A stretch of DNA of 8,845 bases from Thiomonas sp. Lineage in GTDB: Bacteria > Pseudomonadota > Gammaproteobacteria > Burkholderiales > Burkholderiaceae. The notes below the pieces were generated by a model. It was not told the origin of the DNA and searched no databases. It saw nothing but the letters and a program-made list of their open reading frames with translations. Where the stretch lies: contig DAIAZB010000419.1 of assembly GCA_027443745.1 (NCBI GenBank), positions 1 through 8,845 of the forward strand, in the 5' to 3' direction. Numbering within the stretch: position 1 is the stretch's first letter; each line of letters opens with the position of its first letter. A program made the translations under genes and the position numbers. This document shows positions 1 through 5,671 of this stretch, one piece after another.

Positions 1-64
1 CAAGCGCGTGAAGTGAGTGACTTGAGTTCGCGCCTGAACCCAACGTTTCCCCGGGGGAACCCCT

Positions 65-140
<76 letters not shown>

Positions 141-172
141 AAAATACAAGCAAAATCAACAAGTTATAGAAC

Positions 173-202
173 AAGCCCACACTAGTCATGTGGGCTTTTT
201 TT
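173..202 (+). terminator. Rho-independent terminator after the tRNA
   Basis: A perfect 9-bp stem, AAGCCCACA (173-181) with TGTGGGCTT (189-197), has a 7-nt loop and runs into a seven-T tract at 196-202. It lies 33 bases past the CCA end and probably ends tRNA transcription. Whether it belongs to the chromosome or to the element is unclear. Confidence 0.9.
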
Positions 203-220
203 CGCCTTTTGGGGGGCGCA

Positions 221-286
221 TTCCCCCTAGATTCCCCCTGAAGGCTACCTAAACCATACCTGACTGCTTCCCCCTGAATTCCCCTT
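221..286 (+). repeat. Two pairs of TTCCCCCT direct repeats (possible recombinase arm sites)
   Basis: TTCCCCCT occurs at 221-228, 232-239 and 268-275, and a variant TTCCCCTT at 279-286. The start-to-start distances are 11, 36 and 11 bases, so the copies form two pairs each about one helical turn apart. Copies 2 and 3 share the longer TTCCCCCTGAA. Paired short direct repeats beside a tRNA attachment site are typical of arm-type binding sites for tyrosine integrases or excisionases. That role is inferred, because no integrase gene is in the window. Confidence 0.5.
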
Positions 287-657
287 CCCGCATGCATTTT
301 GATTGGGGCGGATAGCTGTTGCGTGGACTTTCTACATCGTCGCGTAGGGTTTATGCACATATCGGTTGCGCGGCAGCACAGCGAGGGGATAAGATGGAAT
401 CAAGGTGAGGAAATGAACTTGCTGCCTTCGGGCAGCACCCGTGCGACCGAGAGAACCTCCAGCGGCTAGCAATGGCCGCCCCCCAGCCCAGCTGGGGAGG
501 TGCAGGAAACTTAGGGCGCGGGGCCGAAAGGGGGTGAAACACCCGGCTGGGGGATAAAAAGGGATACCCAGCCGGCGCGGGCCAAACGCCAAACCACGCG
601 CCACTCGTTCCGCTACCTCCCCCGGCGCCATCGCGGCGCCGTGAGCACCAAGGGGCC
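287..657. other. Non-coding, hairpin-rich leader region
   Basis: No convincing gene is seen here; the long frames crossing it on the - strand run antisense into the downstream operon. It holds four hairpins. One is TGCTGCC/GGCAGCA closed by a UUCG tetraloop at 420-437. One is CCCCAGC/GCTGGGG at 481-497. One is a 9-bp perfect stem CCGGCTGGG/CCCAGCCGG around a 15-nt purine-rich loop at 543-575. The last is GGCGCC/GGCGCC at 624-640. No clear -35/-10 pair was found. The region could be a structured leader, an untranslated RNA or part of an origin. Confidence 0.55.
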
Positions 658-698
658 GCGCCCGCAGTGACCATCTTTTTGATGGCCATTGCGGGCGC
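658..698 (+). promoter_or_regulatory. Long hairpin directly upstream of the first gene (possible attenuator)
   Basis: The bases at 658-675 pair with 681-698 over 18 positions, with one G-U pair and one A-C mismatch, around a TTTTT loop. It is followed by TTTGCTTTTTGG, so it looks like an intrinsic terminator placed 20 bases before the start codon at 719, just ahead of the TGGAG ribosome-binding site (708-712). This arrangement fits transcription attenuation of the rep operon. A target for an antisense RNA is another option. Confidence 0.5.
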
Positions 699-718
699 TT
701 TGCTTTTTGGAGTTCGAC

Positions 719-1033
719 ATGCAGAAGCATGCAATCCTGCCGGCCCTGCTCGATTTCGACGCAGCGGGCCAACTGACCAGCTTTGCCCCCGTCACTCTGG
801 CCCATTGGGCGCGGGGCGACAAAAAAGCCCCCGAGGGCTTCCCCCAGCCGATCCGCCTGAACGGCCGCGTTTTGCGGTTCCGCACGGCCGACCTGCTGGC
901 GTGGGTTGATGGACTGGCGCCGGCCCACCCTACGACCCCAGCGGCTGGCGCAGCGCCAACCCCTTTGCAACGTCGGGCCGGGCGCCCACGCAAGGCCCTG
1001 GCCATCAGCCAGGGAAAAGGGGGTGCGGTATGA
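719..1033 (+). CDS. AlpA/excisionase-like winged helix-turn-helix protein
   Basis: This is a 104-aa DNA-binding protein. Residues about 22-65 match the AlpA / HTH_17 (excisionase-like) layout: a helix-turn-helix around TLAHWARGD (26-34), then the wing segment FPQPIRLNGRVLRFRTADLLAW (41-62). Members of this family act as recombination directionality factors or as regulators of integrative elements. After a Pro/Ala linker comes a basic tail with the AT-hook-like core GRPRK (88-92). Start 719 is chosen over an upstream ATG at 689 because TGGAG (708-712) lies 6 bases before it and the 689 start lies inside a hairpin. The stop codon overlaps the next start (ATGA), so it heads a coupled operon with the replication genes. 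Excisionase or operon regulator cannot be told apart from sequence alone. Confidence 0.8.
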   Translation: MQKHAILPALLDFDAAGQLTSFAPVTLAHWARGDKKAPEGFPQPIRLNGRVLRFRTADLLAWVDGLAPAHPTTPAAGAAPTPLQRRAGRPRKALAISQGKGGAV

Positions 1034-1239
1034 GCGCCACCCGCAATCCAAACCGCTTCTCCAGCACAGCCGAAGTCGAAGCACTGCGCCACCGGCATGC
1101 GCTGGCCGCGCTCGAAGCTCTGTCAGCCGAGGCCCGGGCCGCGGCCCTGGAGGCCGCCGAGCTCGACGACGCCCTGGGCGAAATCGTGGCCTTGGCTTGG
1201 CTGCTGGAAGCCGGCGCTGACGTGCGGGGGTTGGCATGA
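1030..1239 (+). CDS. Small alanine-rich helical protein, unknown function
   Basis: A 69-aa protein I do not recognise. Its start overlaps the stop of the AlpA-like gene (ATGA at 1030-1033) and its stop overlaps the next start, so it is translationally coupled on both sides. A purine-rich AAGGGGG ends about 8 bases before the ATG. After a short polar N-terminus, residues 14-60 are rich in Ala, Glu and Leu and should form one or two long helices, possibly a coiled coil. There are no cysteines or catalytic motifs. By position it could be a small regulator or partner of the replication proteins, like the small genes repE and repF in IncQ plasmids, but no similarity to those is visible. Confidence 0.72.
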   Translation: MSATRNPNRFSSTAEVEALRHRHALAALEALSAEARAAALEAAELDDALGEIVALAWLLEAGADVRGLA

Positions 1240-1709
1240 AGACAAAACCAACCCTTGGGCAGCGCCTGAAAAGCCTCATGCGCAATGCGCGGCGGCAGGG
1301 CGGCTCGCGGGGACCCAAGTCCTGCGCGTCGCTCAACATCGAAAGAAACGCGGGGGCTCTTGAGGCCGCCATCGCGGCGGCTTTGGCACCCCAGCCTGGC
1401 GAAGCCAATCAAGAGTTTGAGTCTCGCCGCGACCTCCTGGCGGCAGCTAGGGCGCTGTACAGCACGACCTGGCTTGCCAGTGCTGCGCGCTGCACCGTGC
1501 GCCGGGCCCAGCAGGTCATGGCCCAGCGGCTGGTGTGGCTGGCGCGCATGGGCGACATGTTCGGGTTCGACGACCTGCCCGCGTTGCGCCAGCGGGCGCT
1601 GCGCTTGGCCCAGCAGGCCGAGCAGGCCGAGCGCGCCAAGGCGGCGCCTAGCGTTGCGTGCCCGCAGCCATTGCAACTGTGCCTGTTCAGCGAGGGGGAA
1701 GCGTCATGA
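1236..1709 (+). CDS. Unknown replication-operon protein with a C-terminal sliding-clamp-like motif
   Basis: A 157-aa protein without a recognised family. The N-terminus (1-47) is very basic. Residues 60-135 are predicted helical, and the stretch STTWLASAARCTVRRAQQVM could form a helix-turn-helix-like unit. The C-terminus contains QLCLF at residues 147-151, which fits the QLxLF form of the motif that many proteins use to bind the bacterial beta sliding clamp (DnaN). The gene overlaps both neighbours by 4 bases (ATGA), immediately before the helicase gene. The motif and location suggest a replication accessory factor or a host-polymerase recruiter. That role is inference from one short motif. 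Confidence 0.72.
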   Translation: MKTKPTLGQRLKSLMRNARRQGGSRGPKSCASLNIERNAGALEAAIAAALAPQPGEANQEFESRRDLLAAARALYSTTWLASAARCTVRRAQQVMAQRLVWLARMGDMFGFDDLPALRQRALRLAQQAEQAERAKAAPSVACPQPLQLCLFSEGEAS

Positions 1710-2653
1710 GCTTCTTTGACAAATTTCAGCCCCTCACCCTGGGCCGCGCCACTTCAACTCCGTGGCCAGAACCTGAGTACATCCTTGGGCCGCTCCAGGC
1801 AGGAGATGTTGGCCTTGTATCCGGGGCTGATGGCTCAGGTAAAAGTTACATCGCCCAGTGCGCTGCACTCTCAGTCGCCAAAGGGCGAGCGGACATCTTT
1901 GGGGGAATGTGGGGTGTGCCAAAAGCAAACGGCAAGGTGATTTATTTCGCAGTTGAAGACCGCGAAGCAGACCATGGCAGGCGATTGAATTGGCTCGCAA
2001 ATCACGCCTGCAAATTCGACAGCTTTCACTTCGATGATGAGGATGATTCTGTCACTCTTATACCGACCCTGGGCGTGCGGGTGCCATTGGTCGAGCGCGG
2101 CGACAAGCCTGGGCAATACAGAGTGACAGAAACAGGCCACGAATGGTCTAAATACATTCATGAGTATCGTCTAGTAATCATCGATCCGTTGCGCGCATTT
2201 CACGGCCTTGAAGAGGGAGATGGAGCGGGTCTTGATTTTCTGGTTCGCTGGCTTGTGAGTGTGGCGATGAAAAACCAGCAGGTCGTCCTGGTGGTCCACC
2301 ACGCCAGCCAATCGGCCATTCTTGACAGTCGCGACGACCACCATGCGGGCCGCGGGGCGACGGACTTCCCCGCAGGGTGCCGCGCCGTCTGGGTCTTGCG
2401 CGGGTTAAATCAGAAAGAGGCGGAAAAGCTGGGTGATGGAGACGACCGCAGGCTGTGGAGGGCCTTGGTGAATGGAAAGGCCAGCCACGCCGACGAGTCG
2501 GCTGCGCGTTATCTGAGGAAGCACGAAAAAGGGGTGCTGCGGGTGGACTACCTGCCCGGCTCGGCGCCAGCGACGCCCCAAAAAAATAGCTATCAACAGG
2601 CAAAAAACGGGCAGAGCGCTGCGGCTGCGGGGGGTGATGATGATTGGGAATGA
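1706..2653 (+). CDS. repA: RepA-type hexameric replicative helicase (IncQ-like, RecA-fold ATPase)
   Basis: A 315-aa RecA-fold ATPase colinear with RSF1010 RepA (about 279 aa), the 5'-3' helicase that opens the plasmid origin. Walker A is GADGSGKS (40-47). The acidic pair in VEDR (83-86) follows. Walker B is LVIIDPLRAFHG (156-167), matching RepA's LDTLRRFH. Motif VVHHAS (196-201) matches RepA's FLHHAS, and then the RGA...NGKASHADE segment follows in the same order as in RepA. The C-terminal tail is low-complexity and acidic (GGDDDWE). Start 1706 is preferred over an upstream GTG/ATG at 1658 because it has GAGGGGGA just upstream and forms an ATGA overlap with the previous gene. The coding sequence looks less GC-rich than its neighbours over about 1800-2250. 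Confidence 0.88.
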   Translation: MSFFDKFQPLTLGRATSTPWPEPEYILGPLQAGDVGLVSGADGSGKSYIAQCAALSVAKGRADIFGGMWGVPKANGKVIYFAVEDREADHGRRLNWLANHACKFDSFHFDDEDDSVTLIPTLGVRVPLVERGDKPGQYRVTETGHEWSKYIHEYRLVIIDPLRAFHGLEEGDGAGLDFLVRWLVSVAMKNQQVVLVVHHASQSAILDSRDDHHAGRGATDFPAGCRAVWVLRGLNQKEAEKLGDGDDRRLWRALVNGKASHADESAARYLRKHEKGVLRVDYLPGSAPATPQKNSYQQAKNGQSAAAAGGDDDWE

Positions 2654-3470
2654 AGTCATCCAGACCGCGCCGGTCACTCCCGCGAGGCTGCGCGTGTTCC
2701 AGCCTTCAGTGCGGCCCATCGCGCGCACTGGCGATTGGATCGAAACAAGCTGGGGGCGCTGCAAAGTGACCGGCCGACTTGGCCAGCGGCACGCCGACAT
2801 GCTCGAAGCCGTGCTGTTCTGTGCAGAGAGGCGCAAGGATGAAGAAGCGGGAACTATCAAGTTGCTGGTGGACCCTGCGCGCGTGCGCTCAGTCATGAGC
2901 GGCCGCCGATACAGCCTGGAGCAGTGCTGGACTCTACTGCGCGAGCTTCGCTCCTGCACCATCGAAATAGACACACCCAAGGCGCGCATCATGGGCGGCC
3001 TCGTTGAGTCTGCGGAATACACGAAGACGGAGACCCGCATCGACCCGCTCAACGGCGAACCGCGCCGCCTGTGGACCGTGCGACTTGGTAAGGCATGGGC
3101 GGAACTCATGAGGCTTGACCTCAACACCACCGGCGATCCGTCCCCCCTAGCGAGGCTTGAACACGGGATCTGTAAAGCGGTGGCGCGGTTTCTGCTCACT
3201 CACAGCCCGCAGCACCAGCCAAATGGTGGCTGGACGCTGGACGGGGCAATTCGGGCCGTTGCAGGTGACCTGGACAACCAGAATCTGCGCAGCGCACGCC
3301 GCCACCTGCGTGCAGAAACAGATGAACTGCGGCGGCTCGGCGTCGAAATCGAAGGGGATAGGGTTCGCCGCGTGACACAGCCGCCCGATAGCGTGACACA
3401 GCCGCCCGGGCGTGACACAGCCGCCCACGTCCCTTTAGGTATTTCTAGGCCTTTTAGGCCTAGGGCCTAG
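2637..3470 (+). CDS. repC: RepC-like replication initiator (winged-helix, iteron-binding)
   Basis: A protein of about 277 aa, close in length to RSF1010 RepC (283 aa), the initiator that binds oriV iterons. Two winged-helix-like halves are visible. The first (about 45-160) has a QRHADMLEAVLFCAERR helix and a LEQCWTLLRELRSCTIEI segment. The second (about 165-245) has the pattern KAVARFLLTHSP...GGWTLDGAIRAVAG...NLRSARRHLRAETDELRRLGVEIEGD, which resembles the RepC C-terminal domain. The gene overlaps the end of repA. Possible starts are GTG 2634, ATG 2637 and ATG 2640; the G-run before them favours an ATG. Residues about 245-277 are encoded by three DNA direct repeats and a palindrome, so this tail is probably shaped by an origin rather than by protein function. 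Similarity to RepC is moderate. Confidence 0.78.
   Translation: MMIGNEVIQTAPVTPARLRVFQPSVRPIARTGDWIETSWGRCKVTGRLGQRHADMLEAVLFCAERRKDEEAGTIKLLVDPARVRSVMSGRRYSLEQCWTLLRELRSCTIEIDTPKARIMGGLVESAEYTKTETRIDPLNGEPRRLWTVRLGKAWAELMRLDLNTTGDPSPLARLEHGICKAVARFLLTHSPQHQPNGGWTLDGAIRAVAGDLDNQNLRSARRHLRAETDELRRLGVEIEGDRVRRVTQPPDSVTQPPGRDTAAHVPLGISRPFRPRA
3370..3426 (+). repeat. Three 17-bp direct repeats, candidate iterons of the replication origin
   Basis: GCGTGACACAGCCGCCC occurs exactly at 3370-3386, 3391-3407 and 3410-3426, with start spacings of 21 and 19 bases, near the 20-22-bp period usual for IncQ iterons. They lie in the 3' end of the initiator gene. Copies 1 and 2 share a reading frame but copy 3 is in another frame, so the identity is kept at DNA level. 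Confidence 0.7.
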
Positions 3471-3500
3471 GGCTAAGGCCCCGGCCCAAGGGAAAAAACC
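3427..3500 (+). other. Palindrome-rich stretch next to the iterons (candidate oriV core)
   Basis: Directly after the repeats comes a short A/T-richer stretch (3433-3458) and a perfect 8-bp inverted repeat CTAGGCCT/AGGCCTAG with a TTT loop at 3445-3463. It is followed by tandem CCTAGGG units and a GC-rich segment. The repC stop TAG (3468-3470) lies within it. The order iterons, A/T-rich, GC-rich resembles a compact plasmid origin. No origin activity can be proven from sequence. Confidence 0.45.
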
Positions 3501-3532
3501 AAGGCCCCACGCCCCCCATGGGGGTAGAGAAA
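3501..3532 (+). repeat. Arm A of a dispersed inverted repeat (partner at 4133-4166)
   Basis: This stretch matches the reverse complement of 4133-4166 except for a 2-base difference in the middle. It is internally palindromic (CCCCC-AT-GGGGG) and its end, GAGAAAGG (3527-3534), is the likely ribosome-binding site of the primase gene at 3541. It could be a small REP-like repeat unit or an RNA-pairing element. Confidence 0.75.
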
Positions 3533-3540
3533 GGCAAAAC

Positions 3541-4377
3541 ATGACGAAAGCCCACCGTCAGGCCACGCAGTTCATCGAACTCATGCTGCTACGGGTCCAA
3601 CATCTTGAATTCGCAGCAGCCTGGTACTCCCCAGCGACAGGCAAGGTCGCGCGCATCACCCCAGGCCGCATGCCGTGCGCCAGCTTGGCCGATTTCGAGC
3701 GCATCGCGACCTGGCTGCGCCATCAAAATGCAGGCGGAGCCAATATCTGGGTGAGGCCGGCAGCGTCATCGCCGACTTCACCCGTCGTCATGCTGGATGA
3801 CCTTCCCAGCACCCTGGCGGCGCGGGTCGTGGGCAAATATCAGGGCCTGGCTGTGGAGACCAGCCAGGGCAACGCCCAAACGTGGCTGGTTTGTTGCCAA
3901 GCCATGAGCCGTGAGCAGCGCCAGCACGTCGCCCGCAAGCTGGCGTCGTTGGCCCACTCCGACCCAGATGCCACCAGCGAGCCCCGCTGGGGCCGTTTGC
4001 CAGGATTCAAGCAGTGCAAGCCAGGAAAGTCGGGATGGACGAACCTGCTGCAAGCAAGCGGCCCTGACACACCTGAGCTGGACCCTACCCCATACCTATC
4101 GGATTTCGAACCAGCAGACGCGCCCCAGGGGTTTTCTCTACCCCCCACTGGGGGGCGTGGGGCCTTGCCTTCGGAGCTCAGTGCGACAGACAGAGACGAG
4201 CACCGCGTCGAATTTGCCTTCGCTTGCCACTGCCTGCGACGAGGCCAGCCGCCAGAGCAGATCACCCAGGCCCTGGCAGAGCGCGCACTTGCCAGAGGCA
4301 AGCGCCGCACCCAGGCGCAGGCGCTGGGCTACGCAGGCAAAACCCTGGCGGCCGCCACCCGTTCACTGCATCGCTGA
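3541..4377 (+). CDS. repB: RepB'-type stand-alone primase (IncQ-like)
   Basis: A 278-aa protein colinear with RSF1010 RepB', the primase that makes primers at single-strand initiation sites and frees the replicon from the host primase. Matching segments in order: NAGGANIWVRPA (63-74), VMLDDL with the acidic pair D86-D87, LAVETS (103-108), the SDPDATS acidic stretch (140-146) and GRLPGFKQCKPGK (151-163). The C-terminal region from about 217 (DEHRVEFAFACHCLRRGQ...) matches the helix-bundle domain of RepB'. A ribosome-binding site GAGAAAGG precedes the ATG. In RSF1010 the primase is also made as the C-terminal part of the MobA relaxase; here no relaxase is fused to it. The linker between primase and helix bundle (residues about 198-209) is encoded by one arm of an inverted repeat. 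Confidence 0.88.
   Translation: MTKAHRQATQFIELMLLRVQHLEFAAAWYSPATGKVARITPGRMPCASLADFERIATWLRHQNAGGANIWVRPAASSPTSPVVMLDDLPSTLAARVVGKYQGLAVETSQGNAQTWLVCCQAMSREQRQHVARKLASLAHSDPDATSEPRWGRLPGFKQCKPGKSGWTNLLQASGPDTPELDPTPYLSDFEPADAPQGFSLPPTGGRGALPSELSATDRDEHRVEFAFACHCLRRGQPPEQITQALAERALARGKRRTQAQALGYAGKTLAAATRSLHR
4133..4166 (-). repeat. Arm B of the dispersed inverted repeat, inside the primase gene
   Basis: The reverse complement of this stretch matches 3501-3532 over its length apart from 2 bases. It contains its own hairpin CCCCCC-ACT-GGGGGG. It encodes the low-complexity part (SLPPTGGRGAL) of the linker between the two RepB'-like domains, a position where an inserted repeat would do little harm. 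Confidence 0.75.
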
Positions 4378-4380
4378 TTT

Positions 4381-4423
4381 CGCCTACCCATGAATGTACG
4401 TAGGCGCCCGACTTCCCGGCGCC
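4381..4423 (+). other. Two overlapping, mutually exclusive hairpins between genes
   Basis: CGCCTAC (4381-4387) pairs with GTAGGCG (4400-4406), and GGCGCC (4403-4408) pairs with GGCGCC (4418-4423). The two share bases 4403-4406, so only one can form at a time. There is no T-tract, so this is not a standard terminator. It may set expression of the gene at 4449. Confidence 0.35.
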
Positions 4424-4448
4424 CACCACCCATCATTAGGAACCCATC

Positions 4449-4925
4449 ATGACCATCACCATTCCCCTACCCAACCATGCCAAGCAAATCGACAACCTCG
4501 CCCGCCGCATTTACTCTGCCAATTATCTGCGTTCGCGTGGCGACAAAATCGGACTTTACGGCGCACTCAAAGCCTGCAATTTCCAAAACTTCCACCAATT
4601 CTTTGCGTCAAGCAACCTCGATTATCTGAAAGTATCGCCCGAAATCCAGCGAGCCGTTTTTTCGGCAACGCTGGAAATCGCCAGAATCGAAGCTGAAAAA
4701 CAAAGCCCTGGCACGCCGCGCCATTTCAGCATCACCCAAAACCACAGTGGAGGTTATGACATTGAGTATTGGTCGGACGCCGACCGCGCCTTTGTTACCT
4801 CAACCCTCAGTCCCAAAGAAAAGGCTTTATTGCATGTCATGCTGGGTGAAATCCAAGACCGGCGCCGCGTGAATCAGTCGGCTCTGGCTCCATTACCCGA
4901 ACCGACGAATCCAACCCGCCATTAA
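4449..4925 (+). CDS. Hypothetical protein, 158 aa
   Basis: I do not recognise this protein. It starts with a hydrophilic N-terminus; residues 10-80 are mainly helical (RRIYSANYLRSRGDK, PEIQRAVFSATLEIARIEAEK), a short beta-like part follows (RHFSITQNHSGGYDIEYWS), and the C-terminus is Pro-rich. No signal peptide or membrane segment is seen. AGGAA (4438-4442) lies before the ATG. The base composition is visibly lower in GC than the rep operon, with more AAA/AAT codons, suggesting a different origin. It heads a run of small genes that leads into the mobilization genes, so a transfer-related or maintenance role is possible but unsupported. Confidence 0.72.
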   Translation: MTITIPLPNHAKQIDNLARRIYSANYLRSRGDKIGLYGALKACNFQNFHQFFASSNLDYLKVSPEIQRAVFSATLEIARIEAEKQSPGTPRHFSITQNHSGGYDIEYWSDADRAFVTSTLSPKEKALLHVMLGEIQDRRRVNQSALAPLPEPTNPTRH

Positions 4926-4938
4926 AAGGAGCGTTGAA

Positions 4939-5091
4939 ATGGAAAAGAACCTGAAATTCTGGCTACCGATGCTGCTCACCATGCAGATTGTTCAAGCTGT
5001 ATTCATCACACTTCTGCTTTGGCCAACACCGACGCTTGCGCAACTTCACCACGCACACGCCGTGATTTTCAATCAGGAGCACGGAAAATGA
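4939..5091 (+). CDS. Small exported or membrane peptide, 50 aa
   Basis: A 50-aa reading frame with an ideal ribosome-binding site (AAGGAG at 4926-4931, 7 bases before the ATG). The N-terminus is MEKNLKFW, with positive charge, followed by a hydrophobic stretch (residues 8-29) and then TPTLAQ, a plausible signal-peptidase cut after residue 34. That would leave a 16-residue, His-rich mature tail (QLHHAHAVIFNQEHGK). Alternatively the segment stays as a single membrane anchor. Its stop overlaps the next start (ATGA at 5088). In this position it might be a small entry-exclusion-like or channel-associated protein, which is a guess from location. Confidence 0.65.
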   Translation: MEKNLKFWLPMLLTMQIVQAVFITLLLWPTPTLAQLHHAHAVIFNQEHGK

Positions 5092-5312
5092 TTTACATCG
5101 AACTCGAGATCACGGTTGAAGGCCTGGCGCTGGCGACCATCGAGCACCACCAGCGGCCTGGTGCGTGCACCTACCGCGCCGCGCACGTCCTGCCGCCAGA
5201 CCTGGCCGAGCAAGCCCGTCAGATCGGCGACTTTCTGCTGCAGGACTACAGCCGCCGAGCGGCGTTGCCCGAGCTCGGCTATCAGTCTCCGACTTCAATT
5301 CAGGAGTCATAA
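5088..5312 (+). CDS. Hypothetical protein, 74 aa
   Basis: A small soluble protein without a family I know. The start at 5088 is chosen rather than the longer frame from 5019 because AGGAG (5075-5079) sits 8 bases before it and ATGA overlaps the stop of the 50-aa gene. It begins with beta-like MIYIELEITVEGLALATIE, followed by a helical half (PPDLAEQARQIGDFLLQDYSRRAA). It probably belongs to one transcript with its neighbours from 4449 to 7244. Confidence 0.65.
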   Translation: MIYIELEITVEGLALATIEHHQRPGACTYRAAHVLPPDLAEQARQIGDFLLQDYSRRAALPELGYQSPTSIQES

Positions 5313-5314
5313 AA

Positions 5315-5671
5315 ATGCTCGACAAAATGGACAAAATCCGGGTGGCGCATTTTCGCATCCGTGTCACCTTGTTTTGCATGATTGCAGGCGCGTGTCTCGC
5401 GTGCTTTGCTTATCTCGCGCACGAGCAATTACTCGACGCAGCCGTTTCATATTCGCTTGGTTCGGCATTGAATGCGCTGGGCGTGGGTGGCTGGGTTATC
5501 CAGCATGCCCATGGCGCGCTTGCTTTGGGCTCTCTGTTTTATCAAAACATGCAACCGGGCGGCTTTGGCTGGGCAAAGACGCTGGAGGCGGCAGGAGCCG
5601 GCGCGATGCTCGGGTTGCTGATTCCAGCATCGATTTTCAGCATCAAGAAACAAGGAGTCGAAAATGCTTAA
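5315..5671 (+). CDS. Small inner-membrane protein, 118 aa, before the coupling protein
   Basis: The protein has at least two hydrophobic segments: about residues 17-35 (VTLFCMIAGACLACFAYLA) and about 94-111 (GAGAMLGLLIPASIFSI), with a weaker one near 58-76. AGGAG (5302-5306) precedes the ATG by 8 bases. Its 3' end overlaps the coupling-protein gene by 8 bases, so the two are probably made together. Many conjugation systems carry a small membrane partner next to the coupling protein. That association is inferred from position only; no named family was recognised. Confidence 0.72.
   Translation: MLDKMDKIRVAHFRIRVTLFCMIAGACLACFAYLAHEQLLDAAVSYSLGSALNALGVGGWVIQHAHGALALGSLFYQNMQPGGFGWAKTLEAAGAGAMLGLLIPASIFSIKKQGVENA

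Noticed and set aside
46..61. Palindrome GTTTCCCCGGGGGAAC upstream of the tRNA
   Set aside because: It has no T-tract and no clear promoter link, and too little upstream sequence is present to assign a role.
718..731. Five-bp stem CATGC/GCATG that includes the start codon of the AlpA-like gene
   Set aside because: A 5-bp stem is weak and common by chance; there is no further evidence of start-codon control.
332..1408. Long open frame on the - strand (358 codons)
   Set aside because: It lies antisense to the AlpA-like gene and its coupled partners, is extremely Arg/Pro/Ala-rich, crosses the hairpin region, and shows no domain. It is a product of the high GC content.
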